Of a stretch of DNA of 64,000 nt, positions 18,708-28,829 are shown one piece after another. The first letter of the stretch is position 1, and each line of letters opens with the position of its first letter. Both the position numbers and the translations under genes were made by a program. Origin of the DNA: Tritrichomonas musculus (Eukaryota; Parabasalia; Tritrichomonadida; Tritrichomonadidae); contig JAPFFF010000003.1 in assembly GCA_039105265.1 (NCBI GenBank), positions 5,146,001 through 5,210,000 on the forward strand, given 5' to 3'. The notes beneath the pieces are model-generated. The model saw only the letters and a program-made list of their open reading frames with translations, ran no database searches and was not told where the DNA came from.

Positions 18708-20471
18708 ATGACCGATGAAGCGAAGCATTTTGTAGTAAATGATATTCCTCCAGAATGGAGAATGCAAACAGAATCAATCGTAATTCCAAAAAAGCCACTT
18801 CCAGATTGTCCTCTTCAGTCACTTTCTGAACCAGCAATTTTAACCGAACAGATCAAAGATGATTTCAGTCAAATTCCAACAGTAAAAAGTACGACAGAAT
18901 CTCTTTTAGATTTTTCACATGATCTTCTTACCCAGATGGAAAAGTGTATAAGCCTGCTAGAATCTGCCGAACAGAAAAGAAGAGAAGTTCTTTCTGGAGC
19001 TGAACTTCTTAACGGTGTTTGCAATTCACAAATAACTGATGAACAGCGACTATCTGTTTTTGTTAATGGAATTGATAAATTTTTAATTTTTTATGATAAT
19101 TTAGAAAGAATTTATATCGATTTCAAATCACCAGGTTTTACTGTATTATCACCTGATTTTTCTTCAGATGTACGCAAAATATCCGAAGGAATAAAATTTT
19201 TTGAATTGAATTCACATTTCAGAGAATCAAAATTATATCGACTACGCTATGTTTCACTTCAAAACAAATCAATAGAACTTGTTTCAGACTATATTAAAAC
19301 AAATCTTGAACGCGCTGTCATTCTTAGTAAAAACGCGGATCCATACCAAAAATTTTCTTCTATTGCACCATCAATCAAAAGACTTTTTCATTTAATTGAA
19401 GGAATGCCAAGACTTTTTGATGCTTTAAATGTTTATCGAAAAATACGATTTGACTTTATTAAACCGTTAATCAAGTATAATTCTTTCGAAAGTTCTCTAT
19501 TTCTGATAATAGATTTAATTCAAAAAGAACAAGTTCTTGCTACACAGTTTTTTGACTTTGAAAAAGAAACATATTTGCGTTCCTTTTCTGCTCTTGTTGG
19601 CGATATCATTGATTACTTTCAAATGTTTTATGCTCATGAATTATACAATACAAATGATGTCGTTCAATTGTGCCAATATTGCTCGATTTTCAAAGATAAA
19701 CGAACTTCATCAGCAATTTCAAAAATAAATTATGTCTCAAAAGAAATTGAAAGAAGATTAAATTCATTATTTGTTTCGACTCAAGAAAGAATCATTTCTA
19801 TTATTCCGATTATTCTACATGATATTGTGCAATCAGAAGAGACAATAAGATATCTTATTCTACTTTATAATGCACTTTCAAGGGAACAATTTTGTGAACC
19901 AGCATTTCAACTCGTTTCAAAAACAATTAAAAATATTGAGGAAAAAGGGAAGTCTTATAAAGGAAATAATGAAATTGAGAGAGATTCTTATCTTTTAGGT
20001 CAATATTTCACCTTAAAGACAGAAATTGATGCGATTGGAAAAGAATTAGATGGTGATGTCATAGAGTTTTGGAATCTTCTTCATCCTTCACAAGGCAATC
20101 ATTTGGCATTAATGCTACAACTTGAAAGTGCAATATCACATCGATATCAATCACTTGGATCAGAAATATCTCAATTTATATTAAATCCTCTATTTAATTT
20201 AAAGGCTAGAAAAACATTTGGGAAACAACAAATTTTATCTGCTGTTGAAGGGGTTTCAATTGCAATTAATACATTTTACAAAGATGAAATCGTTCCTCAA
20301 CTAAAAAAATTTATTTACGAAGAAGAAGAAAAAGCTTCCTTATTGAAAGAAATACAGGAGCAATTGACGATTGCTCTTGGAGATTGCATTTCTTCATTCC
20401 CAGATATGGATGATGAATCGATGAAAGGCATATCAGAGATTCGGAAACAGATTCAAGACCTTTCACTCTAA
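18708..20471 (+). CDS. COG3: Conserved oligomeric Golgi complex subunit 3
   Basis: This 587-aa, largely helical protein has a coiled coil at about residues 60-110 and the Sec34-type region after it. FLIFYDNLERIYIDF, PGFTVLSPDFSSDVRKISEG and FFELNSHFRESKLYRLRY correspond to the conserved part of COG3, where the family reads like 'fl.lLs.ld.ci.fl..hp.ykds..Y..rf'. COG3 belongs to lobe A of the COG tether, which captures vesicles recycling within the Golgi. Animal and yeast proteins are about 800 residues. This one is shorter at the C-terminus but ends cleanly. Parabasalids have large Golgi stacks, so the function is expected. Confidence 0.8.
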   Translation: MTDEAKHFVVNDIPPEWRMQTESIVIPKKPLPDCPLQSLSEPAILTEQIKDDFSQIPTVKSTTESLLDFSHDLLTQMEKCISLLESAEQKRREVLSGAELLNGVCNSQITDEQRLSVFVNGIDKFLIFYDNLERIYIDFKSPGFTVLSPDFSSDVRKISEGIKFFELNSHFRESKLYRLRYVSLQNKSIELVSDYIKTNLERAVILSKNADPYQKFSSIAPSIKRLFHLIEGMPRLFDALNVYRKIRFDFIKPLIKYNSFESSLFLIIDLIQKEQVLATQFFDFEKETYLRSFSALVGDIIDYFQMFYAHELYNTNDVVQLCQYCSIFKDKRTSSAISKINYVSKEIERRLNSLFVSTQERIISIIPIILHDIVQSEETIRYLILLYNALSREQFCEPAFQLVSKTIKNIEEKGKSYKGNNEIERDSYLLGQYFTLKTEIDAIGKELDGDVIEFWNLLHPSQGNHLALMLQLESAISHRYQSLGSEISQFILNPLFNLKARKTFGKQQILSAVEGVSIAINTFYKDEIVPQLKKFIYEEEEKASLLKEIQEQLTIALGDCISSFPDMDDESMKGISEIRKQIQDLSL

Positions 20472-20648
20472 TTTTATATTTATATTGTTATTGTTATTAT
20501 TTTAATTTTTATTTTATCTTTATATTAAATATCATTTTGTTTAAAAGAATATAATGATTAAAAACATTATTTTTAATTGATACTTAAAAATAAAAAAAAA
20601 AAATGAATGGTTGCAATTCAATGTATAATATTATTCAGTGCCATAAGT

Positions 20649-21083
20649 TTATTGGCCTTCTTTATATTTTCTTAATCTTTCAATTAATTGAACAAGGATA
20701 GGAGTACGGTCATAAGAAGGAAGACGAAAATTAGAGCCGAGATTTGATCTATCACTAAGAAGAGTAGGATTTTGACTTTCATATCGAAAAACTGTTGGCG
20801 CAAATTTTAATCCAATTGATTCAAGATAATCTAAAACCAAATAATATTCAAATTGAGCTGTAGCATTTGGATCATTTGGATCTTCATTTAAATTAATTCC
20901 TTCAAAAGTTTGAGGTTCTGGGTAAGATTCATCTGTTAAATGATTTGCTGCTGCTTGAGCAAAATTTTGAGCTTCCTTAAGCATTTTTTGCTTAATTCCC
21001 TTTTCTTCGATAAGATTTTGTACACCTTCTACTGTTTCTTTTTGTGCTTGTATAATTAGGCTATTTAAAATATCTTGACTCAT
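20649..21083 (-). CDS. LisH-domain protein resembling CEP20/FOPNL
   Basis: This 144-aa protein has an N-terminal helix, a proline/asparagine-rich linker, and then a LisH-like motif at about residues 79-105 (YYLVLDYLESIGLKFAPTVF, then RYESQNP). After it, LLSDRSNLGSNFRL and PILVQLIERLRKYK match the pattern after LisH in CEP20/FOPNL, where an R-x-L segment is followed by a short P-I-L helix. Those proteins dimerise through LisH and act at centrioles and basal bodies. The LisH motif is clear; the assignment to CEP20 rather than another LisH protein is moderate. Confidence 0.6.
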   Translation of the reverse strand: MSQDILNSLIIQAQKETVEGVQNLIEEKGIKQKMLKEAQNFAQAAANHLTDESYPEPQTFEGINLNEDPNDPNATAQFEYYLVLDYLESIGLKFAPTVFRYESQNPTLLSDRSNLGSNFRLPSYDRTPILVQLIERLRKYKEGQ

Positions 21084-21309
21084 TTTTATTAAATAAAAAA
21101 CTGACTCTTTTACAAATTTTTACAAAAAATAATAAACCGACATTTTTAAGAAACACTTTTTTTCTATATTTTTTTCTTATATTCTTTTTTATTATTATTA
21201 TAAATTTATCAAAGTTTTCGCTTCATAATAATAATTCAATCATTTTCAAATAAATAATCAAATTGAATAAATAATTCAATTTGACCATTCCAATATAAAT
21301 TCTTTACAA

Positions 21310-22026
21310 ATGAATGAAAATAGAAATGTTCCAATTTTACATAATATGACAATTCTCAATTACGCTGTTTCAGTTTTACCGATTACTGCAAATATAGTAG
21401 TTTATATCGTTTTTTTTAGTTTCAAACATCATATTGATAATGAAAACTATTTCTTTCCATGCACATCAGATATTATTATTTTTCAACCAGAATATCGAAT
21501 TCATAGCGTTTTCATGACAATGGGATCTATTTTAATTTTGTTTGTATTTTATATTCAAGATAAAGTTCGTGTTATTCTTGGGAAAAGACTCCATAAAATC
21601 AATACCCAAAAATTCAAAATTATTAGAGTAATATCATATGTAAGTTGCATAACGTACCTAATCGGCCACCAAATATTAGGGGTCGTTCCATACATAACTT
21701 CAAAAATTTTGGTTTCGATTGGAAATAATTTTAATGGATTTGGATTGATTGGAACATTTATTTCTTGTGACGTTTTTAATGCATACTTGAACCATGCCTC
21801 ATCAATTGTGTCCAGAATTACAACATGGGTAGTATTTATTACCACCATATTTAATCTATTAATTCGTTTCTATATTTTTACTAATGACCAATCAGATAAT
21901 ATTCAATGGTGGACAATGGCAACCGTATTTTTTGTTATTGAGCAATGGTGTGGATATTCGAAATTTACACTTATGTCGAAGGCATTACCTCCAGCAGCAA
22001 TACGATTATCAAGGAACATTGTTTAA
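21310..22026 (+). CDS. Six-pass membrane protein, possibly Frag1/DRAM/Sfk1-like
   Basis: This 238-aa protein has six hydrophobic helices, starting at about residues 16, 64, 100, 136, 168 and 196. The order (a helix, a long loop with a Cys, then five closely spaced helices) resembles the Frag1/DRAM/Sfk1/TMEM150 group. RIHSVFMTMGSILI and the NAYLNHASS loop are also reminiscent of it. That group acts in lipid remodelling and lysosome or plasma-membrane biology. The similarity is in shape rather than clear motifs, so the family name is tentative. The start is the first ATG, 10 bases after TTCTTTACAA. Confidence 0.6.
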   Translation: MNENRNVPILHNMTILNYAVSVLPITANIVVYIVFFSFKHHIDNENYFFPCTSDIIIFQPEYRIHSVFMTMGSILILFVFYIQDKVRVILGKRLHKINTQKFKIIRVISYVSCITYLIGHQILGVVPYITSKILVSIGNNFNGFGLIGTFISCDVFNAYLNHASSIVSRITTWVVFITTIFNLLIRFYIFTNDQSDNIQWWTMATVFFVIEQWCGYSKFTLMSKALPPAAIRLSRNIV

Positions 22027-22602
22027 TTTTCATGCGTTCACAAATTATTCAAAATCTTTATTTATGATTATAGATTTTTTATATTATATACTAGTAAATA
22101 AAAATATATCTATCTACAATTTTATCTAAAGTTAAATATAACTTTTTATTTTTCTTTGAATTCAATGATGATTATATAACATTTCTTAAAGTAGAATATA
22201 AGCAAAATAAAGCTATTAAAGAGTATAATCTCTTAAAGCAGAATATAAAATAGTAAACCAAAAAGAATTAATAAATGAAAAAGAAATATTTATAATAAAA
22301 ATAATAATATTAACATGATAATAAAACATACTTATAAAGACAAATATAAGATACTTACTATTAAGAAAGAATACAAATTGCTCCGAGAGTTCTTATAAAC
22401 CTTTGACTATAAAATAAAAAAGATTGTATATGTATAAAAATTTGTGATATTAATTGGTCAACGTTTTGATTATTCGAAACGATAGACAAACTTTTTGAAT
22501 TATATATAAAAAATAGTTTTGCTATTTACACCTGTTGATATCCTATAAAAGAACTCATATAGGACAACAATAATATAATATAAAGAATTGAAAAAATATA
22601 TA
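22027..22602. other. Convergent intergenic region with a small direct repeat
   Basis: The region lies between the 3' ends of two genes. CTTAAAGTAGAATATA (22185-22200) recurs as CTTAAAGCAGAATATA (22232-22247). I see no coding frame or RNA gene. Confidence 0.4.
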
Positions 22603-22899
22603 CTATATTAATATACAACAACTCGATCGATTTTTTGGGGCTGACGAATTTTTGTTGAAAGGCTGCTTTTTTTTTTCTGGCTTTGAATTAATAAAATCAT
22701 CTTCTAAATTTGGAGTTGAATCGGGAATTGTCGAAAAGTGAATATCTTCTTCTTCAACGTCTTCTTCAGCATCTTCTTCTTCCTCGTTTAGCGAGCGACT
22801 CGAGCGAGGCGGAGCTGAGTACACTTCAACTATTAGAATTTCTGGAATGGGATCACTATCAGGCAGTTTAATAATTCTCCCATCCATTTCATCATTCAT
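22603..22899 (-). CDS. Small acidic protein with a C-terminal CaaX box
   Basis: This 98-aa protein has a hydrophobic and proline-bearing start (IIKLPDSDPIPEILIVEVYS), an acidic middle (NEEEEDAEEDVEEEDI), a basic stretch (KPEKKKQPFNKN) and the ending SSCCILI. The last four residues, CILI, fit the CaaX prenylation signal, with an extra Cys before it and basic residues upstream, as in membrane-anchored small GTPases. No GTP-binding motif is present and I do not recognise the family. The even spacing of sensible composition and the CaaX end support a real gene. I infer a prenylated, membrane-attached protein. Confidence 0.6.
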   Translation of the reverse strand: MNDEMDGRIIKLPDSDPIPEILIVEVYSAPPRSSRSLNEEEEDAEEDVEEEDIHFSTIPDSTPNLEDDFINSKPEKKKQPFNKNSSAPKNRSSCCILI

Positions 22900-23032
22900 T
22901 TATTATAACCTCTTTCAAATCATTATTTTTTCTATTGGCACGTTTTTATTTTTCATAGAAAATCCACAATTTTTTTTCTTAATTTTGTGATTGCTGATTG
23001 ATTTTTCAATTAACATTCAATAAATTACAGTT

Positions 23033-26000
23033 ATGAAAAATTTAAAATTTAATAGAACTGGCAATGATCTCTTGTCAACAATACCTTTAGCTCCAGAATC
23101 AAAGGTGGTATCTCTTTCTCAAATTCGTAAAGTTTCTAAACCAATCGATACAACAACAGATGTTGTTAAAGATCTTTTGTTACTCAACAAGAAACTGAAC
23201 CAAATAATAAAATGTGTTCAATCACAGAATGATGTACTTCAAGAGCGTGCGAATGGCTTAGAATCAGAAATATCTGATTGTCGAGATACAATTATGCTGC
23301 TTAGCACAAGAATGGATGCTATCAATTCAATGTATGCTAGATTACAAATAGAAAATCATTCAGATGATGAATTGAAAAAAGGCCCTACAACAACTCTTAC
23401 TGTTGATACAACAATAGAATACCTTAAAGAACAGCCAATTTTTCTTGACGCATTTTCTACAGATAAATTTGATGATCATCTTTTAGATATGATATTGAAT
23501 TTAGATACAGACGTTCGTACAGTTTTTTTAGAATATTCATTTCATCAACTTGAACGTGTTTCACAATGCTTTGAAACATATTTTGAACTTGGAAAATGCG
23601 TTGAATCTGATAATTTTATAGAATTAATATCAATATACGTATCAAAAATTTTCAATTCCAATTTGGTTTATATATTTCAAGTTAATTCAAGCACAGGCGA
23701 ATATTACTGCAAATTTAAATCAAAAAATTTGATTATTACATTAAAAGACAGTAATTCATTAATATTTACCGCCATTCATTCACAATCAGTTACATTTTAT
23801 ACAAATCCTTCAGAAAATGCAAATTTTTCGCCCTCGCTTGATCCACTTTTTAATCCAGACAATAAGCCAATTCTATTCATTCCAATTTTAAAGGAAGCCA
23901 CGATTTTGATCATTCAAACTGATAAAACGAAAATGAACTTCACTTTCACAAATGAAGATATTTTTATAGCAAAACTTTTTGAAAGCTTAATTAGTCCACT
24001 TTTTCACCATCATAATCAATATCAAGAACTCTATAAAAAAGAGAAAAATTGTCAAATTATGCAACAATTTCAAAATGAATTAAGAAATAAAGACAACTTT
24101 CAATCTCTTCTTCCTTTTCTCTCAGAATCATTAAAGAAACTTGTCAATTCGAGTGAAGTTCGAATATTTATCGTCAAGGCGAATCAAATCATCTCTAATT
24201 TCGGTTTGTTAGATGGCAAACTTTTTGAATCAAAACATGATTTTATCGGCATTCCTTCTTTTGTCATTAAAAACAAATTTCACCTTTTAGTTGACTTTTT
24301 GAATGCAAAAACGGTTACCTATTTTTCTGAGGATATTGACGGTTGGGCTTTAGAAAAACCGTTTGGCGCTTTTCCAATTTTTCAGAACAAAGAAAAAGTG
24401 TCAGCTGTTTTGTGTCTAACCGCCACTGAAAAACTCGGTTCTTTTGAATTTGAGTTCATCACATCACTTACACCATTGCTTGCACTGATCATTCCTCGCT
24501 GCATCGAAGCATTTGATAGCGCGAGCCGTTCAGAAGCATTGAAAACTTTGAATAATTATCCTTCAACCGTTTCGAAATTGACCTTTGATAATTTTCTGAA
24601 TGAAAAAAGCGTCTTCAACATTTTGAATCAAATTCGTATCGGCGTCAGTGCTGAAATCATCTCTGCCTACATCTGTGAAAAACGTTCAGAAGGCTTCGAC
24701 TTTGTTCGATTGATGAGTCTTTGTGAGAATGAGATTGTTGAGCGTGATTTTGTGAATCCTAAGTTTGTCACTTTTGCGTTCAATAGTGAAGGCGGAGTGA
24801 ACGAGAGTGACCCGAGTCGTCTGCTAACTTTGACTCCTTCTGAAGACGTCAAAATTCATTCAATCATGGCGGTTGCAAACAAAGAAAATGAAGACATGAT
24901 GCTTGTTGTTGTCTGCATCAACTCGAAGAGCTCTTCGGGAAGCTTCAATCATGCCTATCATTCGTATGTTTCGAGCTTCTCTACGCTGATTTCTTATGCT
25001 GTTTTTATTCAGAAGAAAGAGAAAGAAATCGACGCTCAAAAGCGAAACACAACCGTTTTAGAAAGCACTTTTTCTGATTGTGAAGAAGCAATGAAATATC
25101 CGAATCCTTTGCTAGCTCTCATTCAATCAATTCTGAAGCGTATTCAAATGGACAACTTCATGCTTCTTCGATATAAACCATTGAATCGTGGCTACGAGTG
25201 CATTTTGGCCTCTGAAAAAGTCAAAAAAATGACGGTTTCTGAAGAAAATCCGTTATTGAAGCAAATTGAAAAATTGTCAAAACCGACAAAAATTGAAAAG
25301 AATTCAATTGACACCGATAATTCCATTTTTGACCTTCTTCCAAAATTTTCGGTTTTGGCGGTTTTAACGGTTAATTCAGGCCTATTTCTCATTTGTTCAG
25401 GCAAAAAACTGGATTCTCATTTTGAGTCATATTTCAATGCGTTTTTACCGTTAGTGAAGTCACTTTATCGAAATTTTCTGATGTCCTCACAAAAAGTTAT
25501 CACAGCAACATCAGAACTCAACAAGATCAACCTTGAAACGACGACTCTGATTGACTCAGATGTTGTCTCACGTTTATTTCAAGTTACGAGTTTGAGTGAG
25601 CCACAGAAAATTGAGGCCATATTGAAAATGTTCACCAAATTTGACCTTCTGACGATCATGGAGACAACCCTTGACGACTTTACAAAGTTCCTCTTGATTG
25701 TCCGCGACAAATACAGGAAGCTTCCTTATCACAACTGGACGCATGCTGTTGACACTATTCAATTTGCGTTCAGTGCAATTGAGCGTGGAAGGATGAGGAT
25801 GTTTTATCGACCGCATCATACAATTGCCATTTTGCTTGCTTGCTTGTTGCATGATATTGACCATCGCGGTTTTGACACTTCATTTCAGGTCAAAACAAAG
25901 TCACCGTTATTTATCACATACGGAGGTGAGTCGACGATGGAGAAACATCATCTTTCTGTGGCTACAAAGCTTGTCCAAGAATCCTTGATAACAAGAAAAA

Positions 26001-26476
26001 AAATGTTGTACAAAGACCAAATTTTTTGGTCAATTTTTTTGAATGCTATTTTGGCCACAGACATGAATAAGCATAACGAATATATGGACAAGTTTGAGGA
26101 GCTGAAAAATTCTTTCGACTCGAATAATGAGAACAATTTACTTCTGCTGGCACAATTAATTATCAAATGCGCTAATATTGGAAATTGCACGCGCCCGTTC
26201 GATGTATCTGTTCATATGGCTAAGAGATTACAGGAAGAATATTTAATTCAAGCTGAAAGAGAGCGAAAATTAAATGTTAAAAGTGATGAAAATAATTGTC
26301 TTGATATGTCTGGTAATATTGCTGATGTGGAAATTAAATTTTGCAATGATATTGCAAACCCTTTGTTAACAACTCTTGGAACAATTATTCCAGAATTGAC
26401 AGATTTTGCTATACAAATGGAAGATAACAAAAAACAATGGGATGAATATCGTATGAATTCTAGTTCAAAATCTTAA
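23033..26476 (+). CDS. GAF-domain cyclic nucleotide phosphodiesterase
   Basis: This 1147-aa protein has a coiled coil at about residues 45-100. Two or more GAF-like domains follow (about 180-330, 340-490 and possibly 690-830). The C-terminus, from about residue 840, is a class I PDE domain. The catalytic signatures are YHNWTHAVD, LLHDIDHRGFD, SPLFITYGGES followed by MEKHH, and ATDMNKH. The family hydrolyses cAMP or cGMP, with GAF domains sensing cyclic nucleotides. One metal ligand looks changed: where the family has an Asp (A-D-x-S-N), this protein reads CANIGNCTRPF, with Asn in that place. The enzyme may be weakened or inactive; otherwise all the His/Asp residues I can check are present. 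Three GAF-like segments in one PDE would be unusual. Confidence 0.88.
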   Translation: MKNLKFNRTGNDLLSTIPLAPESKVVSLSQIRKVSKPIDTTTDVVKDLLLLNKKLNQIIKCVQSQNDVLQERANGLESEISDCRDTIMLLSTRMDAINSMYARLQIENHSDDELKKGPTTTLTVDTTIEYLKEQPIFLDAFSTDKFDDHLLDMILNLDTDVRTVFLEYSFHQLERVSQCFETYFELGKCVESDNFIELISIYVSKIFNSNLVYIFQVNSSTGEYYCKFKSKNLIITLKDSNSLIFTAIHSQSVTFYTNPSENANFSPSLDPLFNPDNKPILFIPILKEATILIIQTDKTKMNFTFTNEDIFIAKLFESLISPLFHHHNQYQELYKKEKNCQIMQQFQNELRNKDNFQSLLPFLSESLKKLVNSSEVRIFIVKANQIISNFGLLDGKLFESKHDFIGIPSFVIKNKFHLLVDFLNAKTVTYFSEDIDGWALEKPFGAFPIFQNKEKVSAVLCLTATEKLGSFEFEFITSLTPLLALIIPRCIEAFDSASRSEALKTLNNYPSTVSKLTFDNFLNEKSVFNILNQIRIGVSAEIISAYICEKRSEGFDFVRLMSLCENEIVERDFVNPKFVTFAFNSEGGVNESDPSRLLTLTPSEDVKIHSIMAVANKENEDMMLVVVCINSKSSSGSFNHAYHSYVSSFSTLISYAVFIQKKEKEIDAQKRNTTVLESTFSDCEEAMKYPNPLLALIQSILKRIQMDNFMLLRYKPLNRGYECILASEKVKKMTVSEENPLLKQIEKLSKPTKIEKNSIDTDNSIFDLLPKFSVLAVLTVNSGLFLICSGKKLDSHFESYFNAFLPLVKSLYRNFLMSSQKVITATSELNKINLETTTLIDSDVVSRLFQVTSLSEPQKIEAILKMFTKFDLLTIMETTLDDFTKFLLIVRDKYRKLPYHNWTHAVDTIQFAFSAIERGRMRMFYRPHHTIAILLACLLHDIDHRGFDTSFQVKTKSPLFITYGGESTMEKHHLSVATKLVQESLITRKKMLYKDQIFWSIFLNAILATDMNKHNEYMDKFEELKNSFDSNNENNLLLLAQLIIKCANIGNCTRPFDVSVHMAKRLQEEYLIQAERERKLNVKSDENNCLDMSGNIADVEIKFCNDIANPLLTTLGTIIPELTDFAIQMEDNKKQWDEYRMNSSSKS

Positions 26477-26681
26477 TTTTTTTTTTATTTGTTTTTGTTA
26501 GTATTATATATATAAATTATAAGGTAAAACTTTTTTTTTTAATCATTCTTCTTTAAAAATATAAATATTTTTTTATATGTAATGATGGAGTTGATAGAGT
26601 AAAAACGTTTAATATTTCCTATAAAACTGTTTTATCGTGATTTATTGACCTTAACGGTCATGTTACTATCGGAAATTAAAA

Positions 26682-27359
26682 ATGGATGCAACTAATCAAA
26701 AGTTGCTCCAAAATATTATGTTTCAAATTAATAATCATCCAATATCGCATGCATTTTATCATCCTCTTAGCGCCAATTCTTCTCTCGATCTTAAAGTTGT
26801 TTCAAATCGCATTCAACAAAATTCATACAAAAGTATTTCAGAATTTCTTTCAGATATTGATACAATATGCACTAATGCTAAACTACATATAGCTCAAAAT
26901 AGACATTATGTTGTATCCGCAGATTTATTTAAGAAACTTGTTTATAAAGAAATATACAGTCATGCAGGAATTAAAAATTACCATGATTGGTGTAATGAAG
27001 TATATAGAATACGTCAAAAAATGCAAAATCTTATTTATTCTCCCCCAATCATGCCAAACGACAAATTTTCTACTGGTATTGATCCAGCGAGACCAATTGA
27101 ACCACAGCTTCCATCCGAATCTACTCTCAAAAAACTTGTCGATTTATCTACACGTACTCTTTCTCAAAACGATACAGAAAATGTTTTACAAATCATTAGA
27201 CATTACCAACCTTCAATTTCTATAAAAGATGGTTTATCTCTTGACGTTAGAAAATTATCAAGTCCAACAATTAACGCTTTAATAAATTACATGGAAAAAA
27301 AGATAATGAATCGAGCTCCACCAATACCTGAAAATATATCTATATTTTCTGGGATATAG
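26682..27359 (+). CDS. Small BET-like protein: one divergent bromodomain plus ET (NET) domain
   Basis: The protein is 225 aa. Residues 1-95 follow the bromodomain pattern: a ZA loop with ISHAFYHPL, SLDLKVVSNRIQ, the helix SISEFLSDIDTICTNAK, and a final helix with SADLFKKLV. Residues 145-210 resemble the extra-terminal/NET domain (DTENVLQIIRHYQPS, DVRKLSSPTINALINYM). Bromodomain plus ET is the BET layout, used to read acetylated histones and recruit partners. Here there is only one bromodomain, and the position that normally carries the acetyl-lysine-binding Asn (Y-N after N-A-x-x) reads His-Ile. Binding may be altered. A nuclear role is inferred. Confidence 0.75.
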   Translation: MDATNQKLLQNIMFQINNHPISHAFYHPLSANSSLDLKVVSNRIQQNSYKSISEFLSDIDTICTNAKLHIAQNRHYVVSADLFKKLVYKEIYSHAGIKNYHDWCNEVYRIRQKMQNLIYSPPIMPNDKFSTGIDPARPIEPQLPSESTLKKLVDLSTRTLSQNDTENVLQIIRHYQPSISIKDGLSLDVRKLSSPTINALINYMEKKIMNRAPPIPENISIFSGI

Positions 27360-27629
27360 AGTTATAGCAATGAATCAATTGCCATATATTTGAAGCTTTA
27401 TAGTTATATATATTATATTATTCTGATATTTGTTTTGGCTACGAATATCGGCTTGTTTTTATATTAAATTGTTTGTTATATTATTTTTCCTTATTTTTCA
27501 ATACCAATACCTTTTAACTAGATTAACTCTTCAAAATGAAAAATCACTTTTAAAAAATGTGTTTGCTTTTGTTTATTTAACATTAAGTACAATAAATAAT
27601 GAATTTTTTTGTAGCATTATTTTCATGGA

Positions 27630-28373
27630 TTAGCTTTTTTCAGGCTGCTCTTCAATATCAACTTTTGAAATCGTTTCAATTGTTCCTAAATCATGACGAG
27701 CTTGTGGAGGCCATGTTACTTCGAAGAGTGGAGTCCATTCAATTGGGGAATCAAATATTTCAAGATATTCTTCAAGTGTGGTAAGCTCGGTATTTTCTGC
27801 AAATCCAAGAACACGAAAGTCTGCAGGTAGATATTTGGAGTGATCACGAATCAAATTTTGCATAGTATCAGTCCTCCTTAATTCAGTCATTGATGATAAA
27901 TTTTCTGCCAAAGCGAGAAAAGCATTATAAACTTCAGCAATTGAAATTTCAAGCTGAGCATTTGCTGTAAAAAAGTCTTGTTTCATTGAATCGATTTGGG
28001 CTATATCGTAAAATTTGATTGTATCATATGGAACATTGTCAGTAGATAACAAAATATGCACTGGCCACATTCCGCTTTCTTCTTTATCTTTTGCTAATGA
28101 TCGAAGAAATTCAAACATTTTTTCAGAATTTGCTTGGAGTAAATGAATTGTAGAGCCAGGATATAAAAATGACATTCCAAGAATTGGATCAGCCTCTGAT
28201 TGACCAAGCCATTTATTTAAATATTCTCTAATTAAATCTTTTGTCGAGTTATCTGTGACTTTTGTAGCAATAAACAAACGGAGATTAAAAATCTTGTTGA
28301 TTGAGTCTTTAGGATACTTCTTTAAAGTTACATCAAGAAGGTTTTCTCTTTTATCATCAGGAATATGGCTCAT
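27630..28373 (-). CDS. BLUF-like fold protein, possibly TEX47-related
   Basis: This 247-aa soluble protein contains the run MSFLYPGSTIHLLQANSE and then MFEFLRSLAKD, followed by WPVHILLSTDNVPYDTIKF. That strand-helix-strand pattern is typical of the BLUF-like ferredoxin fold in TEX47-type proteins of ciliated organisms. In these proteins the flavin-binding residues are usually absent, and I see none here. The function is unknown; the link to flagella comes only from the phyletic pattern I recall. It ends 270 bases from the BET-like gene, tail to tail. Confidence 0.5.
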   Translation of the reverse strand: MSHIPDDKRENLLDVTLKKYPKDSINKIFNLRLFIATKVTDNSTKDLIREYLNKWLGQSEADPILGMSFLYPGSTIHLLQANSEKMFEFLRSLAKDKEESGMWPVHILLSTDNVPYDTIKFYDIAQIDSMKQDFFTANAQLEISIAEVYNAFLALAENLSSMTELRRTDTMQNLIRDHSKYLPADFRVLGFAENTELTTLEEYLEIFDSPIEWTPLFEVTWPPQARHDLGTIETISKVDIEEQPEKS

Positions 28374-28829
28374 TTTATAATAATAAAATAAAAAAAATGA
28401 ACTTCAGAAGAAGTATTGAAATTTATTCGTTTATTATTAAATAAAAACGTGTTTCCGAAATGTGATATAAAAACTATTTATAATTGATAAATATCCTGCT
28501 TTTCAACCTAGCTAAAAACAGTATATTTGGATTTATGCGGAAGCTCTTCTTAAAATAAAAACATTGAGATTATAAAATATTTGTTTCAAAACAAAAATTA
28601 TGCAAATTCTCGTTTTTTATTTACAATTTATTTGATAAAATAAACTAATATCCAATTAATAATAATAACAACTAGTTGCTGTTCGCTATGAAGCTTGTGT
28701 TAATCAACTAAAAAATTGCGAATAATAAATCAATTAAAAAATTCAAAAACAAAATAATTGACTTTCAACCTAAGAAGAAAAATAGTATTACCGAAATAAA
28801 GAGGCGGAAATCACATTAAAAATATAAGA
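28374..28829. other. Intergenic region, nothing recognised
   Basis: This is AT-rich DNA between two minus-strand genes. I see no initiator match that stands out and no ORF or repeat. Confidence 0.4.

Noticed and set aside
27430-27784. Plus-strand frames between the BET-like and TEX47-like genes
   Set aside because: The first starts at TTG and is hydrophobic low-complexity sequence; the other is mostly antisense to the end of the minus-strand gene.
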